Below are positions 52,490 through 60,697 of a stretch of 64,000 bases of DNA, one piece after another. This stretch comes from Exiguobacterium aurantiacum. GTDB lineage: Bacteria > Bacillota > Bacilli > Exiguobacteriales > Exiguobacteriaceae. Under the pieces are notes generated by a model, which worked only from the letters and a program-made list of their open reading frames with translations, was not told where the DNA came from and did no database searches. The stretch lies in NCBI RefSeq assembly GCF_001766415.1, contig NZ_MKXO01000006.1:62001-126000 (forward strand). Reading direction: 5' to 3'. The first letter of the stretch is position 1, and each line of letters begins with the position of its first letter. A program made the position numbers and the translations under genes.

Positions 52490-53818
52490 TTAAGCTGACG
52501 CTTTGTCTGCTTCTTCTTGTGCTTTCAACTCTTCACCGTACGAGACGCGGTCTTGCATGCGGACGAACGGGAGGTAGATGGCTACGGCCATAGCGATCGT
52601 GACGATCTGCAAGAGCGCTGCACGCCATCCGCCGATTAAGAAACCAGAGATGATCGGTGGTGTCGTCCATGGCACTTGAAGTGCGTTGAACGGATCGACC
52701 CAGCCCCAAAGGATTGAGAAGTACACCATGAACGATGCGATTGCAGGTACGATGACGAACGGTACGAACATGATCGGGTTGAACACGATCGGCATCCCGA
52801 AGATGACCGGCTCGTTAATGTTGAACAAACTTGGTGCAAGCGAGAGCTTACCGAGCTGTTTCAAGTGAGCCGAACGGGCGACGATAAGTGTGGCGATGAT
52901 GAATCCGATCGTGATTCCTGAACCACCGAGCTTCGTGAAGACGTCGAGGAACTGGATTGTAACGATTTTCGCGTTCTCACCGGCAACGAGTGTTTCACCC
53001 GCATCGATGAGTGCTTGGTTTTGAAGTGCGTTTGCTGTAAGGAGTGGCCCCATGATACCCATGATGATTGCGGCACCGTGAATTCCACACCACCACATGA
53101 CTGACATGAGAACCATGATGATGACTGCTCCTGCGAGCGTGTCTGTCAAGTTTTGAAGTGGTGATTGAAGCACGTCATAGACGACTTCTGTGAACGTACG
53201 CTCTGCAACTGCTTGGAAGATAGCGAATGTCACAGCAGCAAGTGCGATGATCGCAAGACCAGGAACGAGTGCCGAGAATGAGTTCGAAACACCAGGTGGG
53301 ACACCGTCAGGCATTTTAATGCTGATCCCGCGTTTGATGAATTGCGAATAAATGAATCCGACGACTAAACCGACGACGATGGCAGCGAGGACACCTTGTC
53401 CACCTGTCCATACTTTCGGGATGACTCCGTTGACTGCTTCTCCTGATTCAGAGAGGACAGATGCTTGTGTGATGATCAAGAACGAGATGATTCCGAGGAT
53501 ACCAGCTGGTACGCCTTCGATTTTTTCGTTTTTGACGTACGAGTAGGCGATTCCGAATACCCCGATCAAAGCTAGGATGTCAAACGTCGCACCGACGACT
53601 TGCGTGAGTGGGAGCGTCCAATCGGCTCCGAACAATCCTGACATGAACTCGGCCCAACCTGGAATCGGTAACGCCAAGATCAGTAGGAACAGCGAACCGA
53701 TGATCGTCATCGGCATTGTCAGGATGAACCCGTCCTTAATTGCAAGGACGGGCTTTGCGTTCGCAAAACGAACGAAACCTGGTGTGAACTTTTCAAATAC
53801 TCTTTCTAAGCGGCTCAT
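52490..53818 (-). CDS. PTS beta-glucoside (cellobiose-type) IIC permease
   Basis: A 442-residue membrane protein of the lactose/cellobiose PTS family with about ten helices and the substrate-site motif LFNINEPVIFGMP. It carries the disaccharide across the membrane while IIB phosphorylates it. Last gene of the operon, 12 bases after the 6-phospho-beta-glucosidase gene, with GGAGG upstream. As recalled, closest in plan to CelB/LicC proteins. Confidence 0.92.
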   Translation of the reverse strand: MSRLERVFEKFTPGFVRFANAKPVLAIKDGFILTMPMTIIGSLFLLILALPIPGWAEFMSGLFGADWTLPLTQVVGATFDILALIGVFGIAYSYVKNEKIEGVPAGILGIISFLIITQASVLSESGEAVNGVIPKVWTGGQGVLAAIVVGLVVGFIYSQFIKRGISIKMPDGVPPGVSNSFSALVPGLAIIALAAVTFAIFQAVAERTFTEVVYDVLQSPLQNLTDTLAGAVIIMVLMSVMWWCGIHGAAIIMGIMGPLLTANALQNQALIDAGETLVAGENAKIVTIQFLDVFTKLGGSGITIGFIIATLIVARSAHLKQLGKLSLAPSLFNINEPVIFGMPIVFNPIMFVPFVIVPAIASFMVYFSILWGWVDPFNALQVPWTTPPIISGFLIGGWRAALLQIVTIAMAVAIYLPFVRMQDRVSYGEELKAQEEADKASA

Positions 53819-53829
53819 GGGGAACCTCC

Positions 53830-55245
53830 TTATAGGTTTTCAGCGCGCGTGGCGATGATGTCTTTGTACCAGTGGAACGATTTTTTCTTCTTGCGAGCGA
53901 GTCCATTCGCGTGGTCAACGTAGATGAAGCCATACTGCTTCTTATATCCGTTGAGCCAGCTGAGAAGGTCGATTGCCGACCAAGCGTAGTAACCTGCGAC
54001 GTTGACACCTTGTTCAACGGCGTGTTTCACAGCGCGTAAGTGGCCTTCGATGTATTCGATACGTGGGTCGTCGAGGATTTCGCCGTCAACGATTGGATCG
54101 ACGTCGCCGAGACCGTTCTCGGTGATATAGATTTTCACGTTGCCGTAACGCTCCTTCAACATATGCATACCGTCAAGGAACGCTTCCGGTGAGATTTCCC
54201 ATGCCCATTTCGTATATACCTTGTCATCCATCATGACTGTCTTGTAGACGCCGTCGAACGATGGGTTACCTGGGCGGCCTGTCGAGTTCTCACGACCACC
54301 GGCCATAACGAGCGCCGAGTCATTTTTCATGACGCGTTGCGGGCTGTAGTAGTTGAGACCGATGAAGTCGTTCATCGGAGCTGTACGCTTGAGAAGCTCG
54401 AGCTCTTCAGCTGTCATTTCAGGGAGAAGACCTTGCTCTTCAAGTCCTTTCACGACGTATTCTGGATATTCGCCTTTCAAGATCGGGTCATAGAACCAGT
54501 GCGTCGCATAAGCGTTCGCGTGCATTTCCGCAAATTTGTTCTCCTCGGCTTCATCGATGCTGAAGGCCGGGTTGAATACGTGCGTGATGCCGATTTCACC
54601 TTCGTAACCGTTTTGTTTGAACAACTCGACGGCACGGGCGTGTGCGACGAAAACGTGGTGTGTCGTTTGGAAGTAACCTTTGACATCGCCTTCGATACCT
54701 GGTGGGTGTGCCCCAGTCAAGTAGCCGAGCGAGCAGAAGATGACCGCTTCATTGAACGTGATCCAGTGACGGACACGGTCGCCGAACGATTGGAAACAAG
54801 TATCGGCGAAACGTACGAACGCGTCAACCGTAGCTGGATTTTTCCAGCCGCCTGTTTCTTCAAGCGCTTGCGGGAGGTCCCAGTGGTAGAGTGTCACGAA
54901 CGGGACGATGTTGTGCTTCAAGCACTCGTCGATCAAGTTGTTGTAAAACTCAAGTCCTTTTTCGTTTACTTCCCCTGTGCCGTTCGGGAAGATACGCGGC
55001 CATGAGATTGAGAAGCGATATGATTCGAGTCCCATTTCGGCCATGAGCGCGATGTCTTCTTTATAACGATGGTAATGGTCGACTGCGACGTCGCCGTTCG
55101 TATCTTCAAATGTTTTTCCAGGAATTTTCGAGAAGACGTCCCAGTTTGAGAGTCCTTTCCCGTCCTCGTTCCATGCGCCTTCGACTTGGTAAGAAGCCGA
55201 AGCAGCGCCGAACAAGAAATCTTTTGGCATTTTCAAAGTGGTCAC
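53830..55245 (-). CDS. GH1 6-phospho-beta-glucosidase
   Basis: A 471-residue barrel enzyme with acid/base E166 (ITFNEAV) and nucleophile E376 (ITENGL). S429, K436 and Y438 in SWLNGYKKQYGF have the exact spacing of the phosphate pocket of 6-phospho-beta-glucosidases, fitting PTS uptake. The GTG at 55245 gives MTTLKMPKDFLFG; ATG 55230 is an alternative because the ribosome site (GGGGTG) is between the two. Confidence 0.92.
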   Translation of the reverse strand: MTTLKMPKDFLFGAASASYQVEGAWNEDGKGLSNWDVFSKIPGKTFEDTNGDVAVDHYHRYKEDIALMAEMGLESYRFSISWPRIFPNGTGEVNEKGLEFYNNLIDECLKHNIVPFVTLYHWDLPQALEETGGWKNPATVDAFVRFADTCFQSFGDRVRHWITFNEAVIFCSLGYLTGAHPPGIEGDVKGYFQTTHHVFVAHARAVELFKQNGYEGEIGITHVFNPAFSIDEAEENKFAEMHANAYATHWFYDPILKGEYPEYVVKGLEEQGLLPEMTAEELELLKRTAPMNDFIGLNYYSPQRVMKNDSALVMAGGRENSTGRPGNPSFDGVYKTVMMDDKVYTKWAWEISPEAFLDGMHMLKERYGNVKIYITENGLGDVDPIVDGEILDDPRIEYIEGHLRAVKHAVEQGVNVAGYYAWSAIDLLSWLNGYKKQYGFIYVDHANGLARKKKKSFHWYKDIIATRAENL

Positions 55246-55251
55246 CCCAGT

Positions 55252-55560
55252 TTATTTATTTACAAGCTTCAATGCGTGGTCTAATACTTTCGTTCCGTTC
55301 ATCATGCCGTAGTCGACTGTGTTGATGACGTCGATTGGAACGCCTTTTGGCTCACAGATCTGTTTGCCTTTTGAAAGCAAGTACTTCACTTGTGGTCCGA
55401 GAAGAGCGACGTCGAGGTCGTTCACATACGTTTCCATTTCTGATTCTGGGTAGGCTGCGATTTCTGCCTCGAGGCCACGTTCAGCGGCAACCGCTTTCAT
55501 TTTTTCTACTAACATACTTGTTGACATACCTGCTGCGCAGAAGAGTCCGATTTTCATCAT
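55252..55560 (-). CDS. PTS cellobiose-type IIB component
   Basis: A 102-residue phosphocarrier. The phosphorylated cysteine is C8 in IGLFCAAGMSTSMLVEKM, the lactose/cellobiose IIB signature. Two adjacent ATGs are possible; the first overlaps the stop of the IIA gene (ATGA). It passes phosphate from IIA to the sugar bound at IIC. Confidence 0.92.
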   Translation of the reverse strand: MMKIGLFCAAGMSTSMLVEKMKAVAAERGLEAEIAAYPESEMETYVNDLDVALLGPQVKYLLSKGKQICEPKGVPIDVINTVDYGMMNGTKVLDHALKLVNK

Positions 55561-55904
55561 TTTTGATCCATTCCTTTCAATTGGTTGATTTCGTTTTGCA
55601 TGTTCATCATGTAGCCGAGCATCTCTTTTACGAGGATCGTGTTCATCAAGTGGTCTTGCGCGTGCACCATGAGGACGCCGACTGTCGCCGTTTTCCCTTG
55701 TGCTTCGAGCGTGACGAATTTTGTTTGGATAGCGTGTGCTTCTTTCAACGTCGCGTCACCGGCTGTCACCGCTTCAGCCGCTTCCTCTGGCTTGCCTTCT
55801 TGCATGAGGAGCATTGCGTGGTGGTAACTTGCTTTCGCGTCACCTGAGAGGGCGATTAAACCGAAGATGTCTTCGGGTGTAATTTCGATTGTTTCAGAAA
55901 CCAT
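55557..55904 (-). CDS. PTS cellobiose-type IIA component
   Basis: A 115-residue helical trimer protein. H81 in VHAQDHLM is the expected phospho-acceptor and D84 the metal ligand, as in lactose IIA (HAQD). First gene of the operon, with GGAGAG before the ATG. Confidence 0.93.
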   Translation of the reverse strand: MVSETIEITPEDIFGLIALSGDAKASYHHAMLLMQEGKPEEAAEAVTAGDATLKEAHAIQTKFVTLEAQGKTATVGVLMVHAQDHLMNTILVKEMLGYMMNMQNEINQLKGMDQK

Positions 55905-55945
55905 AATATCTCTCCTTTTTTTGTATGGATAACTAAGATTCGTAG

Positions 55946-55968
55946 GTACAAATTCTATAGTTTGATAC
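55946..55968. promoter_or_regulatory. Candidate GntR operator
   Basis: GTACAAATT and GTTTGATAC flank a short centre as an imperfect palindrome that overlaps the -10 box of the PTS promoter. The nearby GntR/UTRA regulator is the likely binder. Confidence 0.4.
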
Positions 55969-55993
55969 TAGCACGACACCGCTTACATGTAAA
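55965..55993 (-). promoter_or_regulatory. Promoter of the PTS operon with a cre-like element
   Basis: On the minus strand, TTTACA and TAGTAT are 17 bp apart. The spacer holds TGTAAGCGGTGTC, a degenerate cre site, so CcpA control is likely in addition to GntR. Confidence 0.6.
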
Positions 55994-56021
55994 CCCTTTC
56001 TTTTTGAATAAAATGTGAACG

Positions 56022-56060
56022 AAAAAAACGCACGCGAGATTAACCTCTCGAGTGCGTTTA
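56022..56060 (-). terminator. Terminator of the GntR gene
   Basis: On the minus strand, AACGCACTCGAGA pairs with TCTCGCGTGCGTT around GGTTAA, followed by a run of T. It isolates the regulator from the PTS operon promoter. Confidence 0.85.
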
Positions 56061-56768
56061 CGATTTGATGTTAGAGACTTTTAGCATCTTCACATGGCGG
56101 AAATGATGTGTCGAGCGCGATACGTCGAAGATTTGGCCGTTCGTTAAATAGACGGTGTTGTCGACGAGAAGGGCCGGATCATTTTCGTTCAATCCGAGTA
56201 AGACGGCATCATCAGCGTTCAAGAAATCGGCGTAAATGACACGGTCGGCAAAACCGATGGCGAGTTTTTGGTCGTTACGGAAGTAGTTATAAATCGACTT
56301 CTCGGTGATGTTTCGATCGAGATAGACGACGAGGTTTTTCCGGAAGTACGAATCTTCGACCGAGAACGGGTGGTCGTCGACGAGACGGAGGCGCTTGACG
56401 TAATAGACTGGCGTCCCGACCGGACACTTCATCCGTTCCGCCACTTCTTCGTTTGCCGTCGTCTCCTCAAAGGCGAGGACGTGTGTCTCGACTTTTCGTC
56501 CACTGAAGTCGCTCGTGAGACCTTGGAGTTTTTCGAGGTTCACATAATCGCTGTCGTAATGGTCACGGACGAAGACGCCGCTCCCTTGGACTTGATATGC
56601 GTAGCCTTTGTTGACGAGAATCTCGATCGCTTTCCGGACCGTGTTGCGGCTGACGGCGTATTTCGTCGCATATTCGTCTTCCGTGAGGAGTTTGTTCGTA
56701 TGCTGATAGACGTGATTGACGATATCCGTCTCAATCTGTTCAGCTACTTGCTTATACTTTGGGGCCAT
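56058..56768 (-). CDS. GntR/UTRA-family regulator of the PTS operon
   Basis: A 236-residue regulator: N-terminal GntR winged helix (LTEDEYATKYAVSRNTVRKAIEILV, GYAYQVQGSGVFV) and a UTRA ligand domain from about residue 85 (YYVKRLRLVDDHPFSVEDSYF). Such proteins sense phosphorylated sugars; the PTS operon on the same strand is the expected target. ATG 56768 is preferred over GTG 56780, which overlaps the ribosome site AAAGGTG. Confidence 0.88.
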   Translation of the reverse strand: MAPKYKQVAEQIETDIVNHVYQHTNKLLTEDEYATKYAVSRNTVRKAIEILVNKGYAYQVQGSGVFVRDHYDSDYVNLEKLQGLTSDFSGRKVETHVLAFEETTANEEVAERMKCPVGTPVYYVKRLRLVDDHPFSVEDSYFRKNLVVYLDRNITEKSIYNYFRNDQKLAIGFADRVIYADFLNADDAVLLGLNENDPALLVDNTVYLTNGQIFDVSRSTHHFRHVKMLKVSNIKS

Positions 56769-56963
56769 GACTGTTTGCACCTTTCACATCAATTTGTAGG
56801 AATGAATACGCTATCATTATAGCAGAAATAATTTGTAACGGTCGTAAATCATTCGCCAATTGTTGAAAAACGTCGAATGATTGTACAGAGAATCATTGAA
56901 ATCGGCGAAACGAATTCGAAAGGGTTTCGTATAAAAAAGGAGAAGAGTGAGGAGGAGAAGGGT

Positions 56964-57407
56964 ATGGCACAATCAGTTCGGATGGAACGAGAACGAGAAT
57001 GGAAGCAACGACATACACGCATCGGCTATGCTTTATTAACAGTCGTCGTTCTGGCGTTCACTTTGATGTTCTTTGGACGGGCAACGTGGATTACAGTCCC
57101 GCTTGGCCTGGTCGGCGTAGCCCTGCTCGCTTCAGATGTGGCGAAATTTCGGATGAGACGGATGTATCTATTCGACTCCGCAGCCCAGAAATTGCTCCGT
57201 TGGCAGTTGTTATATGACGTCGTGAATACGAGCGTGCTCACGATTATGGTTGGTGGGCTCTTAATTTTTAGCCAAGACAACATCTATTGGGGGTTCGCCG
57301 TCCTGATTTGGGGAACGTTCGCCGAAATCGTGTCACGTCGGTTGAATCGGGCGCTACAAGCGCATGATCCGATATTACGCGCCCTCGAGCTGGAGGAAGC
57401 GCGATGA
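56964..57407 (+). CDS. Four-helix membrane protein, diverged family member G
   Basis: A 147-residue protein with four helices and a central loop FRMRRMYLFDSAAQKLLRWQLLYD that keeps the spacing, though not the sequence, of the LTFN motif in members A-E. The tail is LQAHDPILRALELEEAR. AGGAGGAG precedes ATG 56964; a frame open from 56877 is not needed. First of five coupled genes, overlapping the next by four bases. Confidence 0.65.
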   Translation: MAQSVRMEREREWKQRHTRIGYALLTVVVLAFTLMFFGRATWITVPLGLVGVALLASDVAKFRMRRMYLFDSAAQKLLRWQLLYDVVNTSVLTIMVGGLLIFSQDNIYWGFAVLIWGTFAEIVSRRLNRALQAHDPILRALELEEAR

Positions 57408-57832
57408 ATGAACGAGTCGAACAGGAACGGGCGTGGATCCATTCGTTCCAACAACTCATGTTTGGGATTGTAGGGGTGTTTCTAGTCGTCATTCTTCCAA
57501 TCGTTTGGTGGACGGACAGTCTGTTTTGGGGCATCGTCTACATGGCACTCGTGCTCGTTCCCGTCAATGTGATGTATATACGTCGCTATCAGATGCGACA
57601 ACGGTTGAATCCGAAATTGACGCATCGCTATCGCCAACAGTTGGGGAGTGACGTGTTGAATACGGTTGCCTTCTTTCTCGCATTGAACGGCAATGAATTG
57701 TTGGAGACGAAAGTTTTCTATACAGTCGGTTTGCTCGTGATTGTGTTAGCTGGATGGATGACGATGAGGATTGATAAGCGGATGAAGCAGGAAGACGTGT
57801 GGCGTCCTACATATAAAGAAATAGGGAGGTGA
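57404..57832 (+). CDS. Four-helix membrane protein, diverged family member H
   Basis: A 142-residue protein with two helix pairs around RRYQMRQRLNPKLTHRYRQQLG and the tail IDKRMKQEDVWRPTYKEIGR. Start overlaps the preceding TGA (ATGA). Function unknown; relation to the family rests on layout, length, neighbours and the basic loop. Confidence 0.6.
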   Translation: MNERVEQERAWIHSFQQLMFGIVGVFLVVILPIVWWTDSLFWGIVYMALVLVPVNVMYIRRYQMRQRLNPKLTHRYRQQLGSDVLNTVAFFLALNGNELLETKVFYTVGLLVIVLAGWMTMRIDKRMKQEDVWRPTYKEIGR

Positions 57833-57836
57833 GGAA

Positions 57837-58280
57837 ATGGACCAGGTGCGACACGATGTTAAGAGAGTCGTCAATATTCGAAGGTATGGTGTCCCGATAT
57901 GGATTGTTTATATGGCCATCTTTCTATTCGCGCTTTTCTTTGAACAGATCTGGCTCATTCCCTTGATGTGGTTACTCGCAATTTTTCTCATCATCATGGG
58001 GAATAAAGAATATCGCATCATGCGTCATTTTGCAGAAACTTTTCAAACCCTCAAATTGCTTCGCATACAATATGCAATGACTTGGTTGGATGCACTATTG
58101 CTTTCGACTTCAATGACGGCGCTGGTTCTCAATCACTCAATCGGATTTTTGATTGGGGCTTTATTTGCTATGATGCGTTTTACCGATTCTTATCGAGACC
58201 GATTGATTAGAAACAAACTGAAAGCGGTTGACCCTGACATGCCGACATACGACCAAGTGATTGAAAGGATGAAACCATAA
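57837..58280 (+). CDS. Four-helix membrane protein, diverged family member I
   Basis: A 147-residue protein with four helices, a middle loop YRIMRHFAETFQTLKLLRIQYAM and the tail KLKAVDPDMPTYDQVIERMKP, where VDP matches the IDP of other copies. GGAGGTGAGG precedes the ATG. Its stop overlaps the next ATG by one base (TAATG). Confidence 0.62.
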   Translation: MDQVRHDVKRVVNIRRYGVPIWIVYMAIFLFALFFEQIWLIPLMWLLAIFLIIMGNKEYRIMRHFAETFQTLKLLRIQYAMTWLDALLLSTSMTALVLNHSIGFLIGALFAMMRFTDSYRDRLIRNKLKAVDPDMPTYDQVIERMKP

Positions 58281-58789
58281 TGGAACTATCACCGCAAACA
58301 AAACAACAGATCGATACAGTGTTGCGAATGGATAAATGGACAAGCTGGGGTGTCGGCATAATCGGTGTGTCAGCAATTATCGGCATGCTGATTTACGCGT
58401 CGTATTGGGAGATGCCGGACTCGTTTTTCCTGATATTCATATTCTCTATATTTAGTCTCGTCGTCACGACAGAGGTGATGCGTTTCCGGATGTGGCGCCG
58501 CTTCGTGAAAAATGAGAAGGCGCGAAAGCTGTTGACGCTACGGTATACCGCTTATTTACTGGGACTTGTCGCTCTCGGCTACTACGGGATCGTTGTGTTC
58601 AATCAAACGTCGCAGCCGCAATCGTTCCAAGCATTTCTTTTATCACAAGCCTTTTTCTGGGGCGCGACGTTCTTTGGAAAATGGCTCGACCGTATCATTC
58701 AAAAACATGATGGTAACTATTTGACGGATCAAGATATCAAAGCAATTAAAGAAGCGCGGGAAATTGAAAAGGAAGAACGATATGGATAA
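58280..58789 (+). CDS. Four-helix membrane protein, diverged family member J
   Basis: A 169-residue protein with four helices, a loop RFRMWRRFVKNEKARKLLTLRY and a tail HDGNYLTDQDIKAIKEAREI in which LT.QDI matches VTNQDI of member C. The clearest link between this cluster and the 15-kb cluster. It overlaps its neighbours at both ends. Confidence 0.65.
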   Translation: MELSPQTKQQIDTVLRMDKWTSWGVGIIGVSAIIGMLIYASYWEMPDSFFLIFIFSIFSLVVTTEVMRFRMWRRFVKNEKARKLLTLRYTAYLLGLVALGYYGIVVFNQTSQPQSFQAFLLSQAFFWGATFFGKWLDRIIQKHDGNYLTDQDIKAIKEAREIEKEERYG

Positions 58790-59252
58790 GCGGAGCCAGA
58801 TGCGTGAACTGACGGCGTTCGATGAGGCAAAGCATTCCACGGTCGCGTTCATCTCAGCGGTGTTCGCTGGGCTCATGTTTTTCTCGCTAGAATATGGCTG
58901 GCTCTCGCCGGTGATGGTTATGTTTCTCGGTGCGGTAGCGAGTCTGCCGGACTTCCGGAAAATGTGGCGTCGTGAGAACATCAAGAAACAGTATTTACAG
59001 TCGCGGGAAGCGAGGCGGCTCATTCACTTCAATTCATTGTTCGGGCTCATCTTCCTACCGCTCATTTTGGTATGGGTATATGCGCTGCTGACGGATTTGA
59101 TTTCGCTCCAAACGTTTGCGTTGATTGGTTTGGTGGCGTATTTGATTGCCATCGTCGAACAACGTTTGTATGAACGCCACATGGTCAATCTCGACAACAA
59201 CTATGTCACCGAAGCCGAATTGCGAGAAGAACGAAAATGGGGGAGCGCATGA
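58782..59252 (+). CDS. Four-helix membrane protein, diverged family member K
   Basis: A 156-residue protein with four helices, a loop FRKMWRRENIKKQYLQSREARR and the tail VNLDNNYVTEAELREERKWG, keeping the D..YVT.AEL form of the family end motif. ATG 58782 follows GGAAGAACG and overlaps the preceding gene; an in-frame ATG 18 bases earlier is less likely. Last gene of the five-gene run. Confidence 0.65.
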   Translation: MDKRSQMRELTAFDEAKHSTVAFISAVFAGLMFFSLEYGWLSPVMVMFLGAVASLPDFRKMWRRENIKKQYLQSREARRLIHFNSLFGLIFLPLILVWVYALLTDLISLQTFALIGLVAYLIAIVEQRLYERHMVNLDNNYVTEAELREERKWGSA

Positions 59253-59267
59253 GCGCTTTCCCCGTCT

Positions 59268-59603
59268 TCATTTGAACGTACGGATGATGAAGTAAAGGCA
59301 GCCGAGGAAGGGGATTAAGAACAGTGCACCGAGCCATTCGCCTTGGCCGAAAACGAGCCAGGCGAACAACTGGAACGATAGAATGCCACCGGCCGCGAGC
59401 CCAGCGAAGCGGAGCGCTTTCGGTCGCTTTGATGGTTCCTCCCACCACTCTTTAAAGAACGGCAAGCTGAACAACAGCGCCAAGCCGAGAAAGAACGCAG
59501 CCGGAAACACGAGCACATCCCCGCGCGCATCCTGTCCGTTAAACTGTAGCCATTTCGAGAGAATCGATAAGGTGATGCCGATGACGAGAAAGAGCCCGCT
59601 CAT
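59268..59603 (-). CDS. Small membrane protein of unknown function
   Basis: A 111-residue protein with about four helices: SGLFLVIGITLSILSKWLQF, a pair in the middle separated by KEWWEEPSKRPKALR, and a C-terminal LGALFLIPFLGCLYFIIRTFK. GGAGG precedes the ATG. It is convergent with member K and divergent from the small ORF at 59640. No family recognised. Confidence 0.6.
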   Translation of the reverse strand: MSGLFLVIGITLSILSKWLQFNGQDARGDVLVFPAAFFLGLALLFSLPFFKEWWEEPSKRPKALRFAGLAAGGILSFQLFAWLVFGQGEWLGALFLIPFLGCLYFIIRTFK

Positions 59604-59639
59604 ATCCGTTCCTCCGTTTCATCTCTATATACTATTATC

Positions 59640-59783
59640 ATGCACGAACCGCGTCAGGCGGACAAGCCTCCAAAAAAATGGCTTGTTAGTGAAAGTGGTG
59701 ACTTTTACGTGAACGGTAAAAAAGTCGACAGCACGAAGTTTGTTCAGGCGACTAGTTTTGCCATTCGAAACGGACTAGCATGA
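59640..59783 (+). CDS. Possible 47-residue soluble protein or gene remnant
   Basis: ATG to TGA gives MHEPRQADKPPKKWLVSESG, then DFYVNGKKVDSTKFVQATSF and AIRNGLA, with a protein-like composition. No ribosome site precedes it, so it would be leaderless, started elsewhere or a broken gene end. The rest of the gap (59784-59957) holds A-rich DNA and a weak promoter (TTACGA, 18 bp, TACACT) for the next gene. Confidence 0.35.
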   Translation: MHEPRQADKPPKKWLVSESGDFYVNGKKVDSTKFVQATSFAIRNGLA

Positions 59784-59957
59784 GACTGTATCTGAAAAAA
59801 ACGGTCGAATAAAAAACAAAAAAATAATGCTTACGAAGCAGGCCTCCAATTTGCTACACTATGAAAATCAGTTTGTAGAGATATCGGTTTCGTACCGAAA
59901 ATATATGTCGCAAGATACGTCTGCCATCTGAAATCATATGTGTACGGAGGCTTTATT

Positions 59958-60449
59958 ATGCACTTGGAAGACCGGTTACCTCAAAACCCAAAAGAAGGCG
60001 TTTTGTTCATGTTGATTATCTCGATTTTATCCGTGAACACGATTGCCCCGATCATCGTCGGCATGGAGCGCGGCTTTAGTGTCGCCCATTACGTCGATAC
60101 GCTCAAAATCATCCCGTTCGCTTGGATTGCGCTCATCGTGTTGATCCGTTTTATCGTGAAGCCGCTAGCCGGTATACTATTTAACCGGCTTGCCGGTCAG
60201 ACGGACGGCTTCAACGCCCGTATCTTGTTGAACATCGTCCTAAACGTCTCGATGATCTCGTTTGTCATGACGATTATCGGACCATGGATCGGTATGGGCG
60301 AGATCAACTTCGAAACGTTGCATCACTTCTTCCCGACGTGGTTCCGCAATTTCGGCATCGCGTTTTGGATAGAGTTGTTGTTCGCTCAGCCGATTGCTCG
60401 AGCCGTCATGAAGTCGATTCATACACGAAAACGCCTGAAGACCGCTTAA
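59958..60449 (+). CDS. DUF2798-family membrane protein
   Basis: A 163-residue protein made of two similar helix pairs: EGVLFMLIISILSVNTIAPI and GFNARILLNIVLNVSMISFVM, each followed by a conserved aromatic/acidic stretch, as in DUF2798 proteins. CGGAGG precedes ATG 59958. Function unknown. The 248 bases after it hold no convincing gene, only the terminator of the next gene. Confidence 0.75.
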   Translation: MHLEDRLPQNPKEGVLFMLIISILSVNTIAPIIVGMERGFSVAHYVDTLKIIPFAWIALIVLIRFIVKPLAGILFNRLAGQTDGFNARILLNIVLNVSMISFVMTIIGPWIGMGEINFETLHHFFPTWFRNFGIAFWIELLFAQPIARAVMKSIHTRKRLKTA

Positions 60450-60650
60450 CTTTAGACACGGCATCTTTCCGATTGAGGAGAGGTGCGTCTTACTGTTTGC
60501 CGATCATTTTGACAACAAGCAAAAAGGTAAGTGAAGTAAGTGGTCTGATCGTATGGTTAGATAAAAGTAAGCAACGGCCTTACAGGATGAACCAGTTTAT
60601 TTATTATTTGAGGATGAAATCGACGGTTGACCAATCACTCGGCACCAACA

Positions 60651-60697
60651 AAAGAGGTGACTCTGATCCGATACGGATGAGTCACCTCTTATTAGTG
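60651..60697 (-). terminator. Terminator of the MHYT-EAL gene
   Basis: AAGAGGTGACTCA and its complement form a 12-13 bp stem with a 12-base loop; on the minus strand CTTTTGTTG follows. Confidence 0.75.

Noticed and set aside
55335-56822. Plus-strand frames opposite the PTS and GntR genes
   Set aside because: They mirror genes with catalytic motifs and show no features of their own.
60450-60650. Possible small gene after the DUF2798 gene
   Set aside because: No frame has a ribosome site, helix pattern or protein-like composition.
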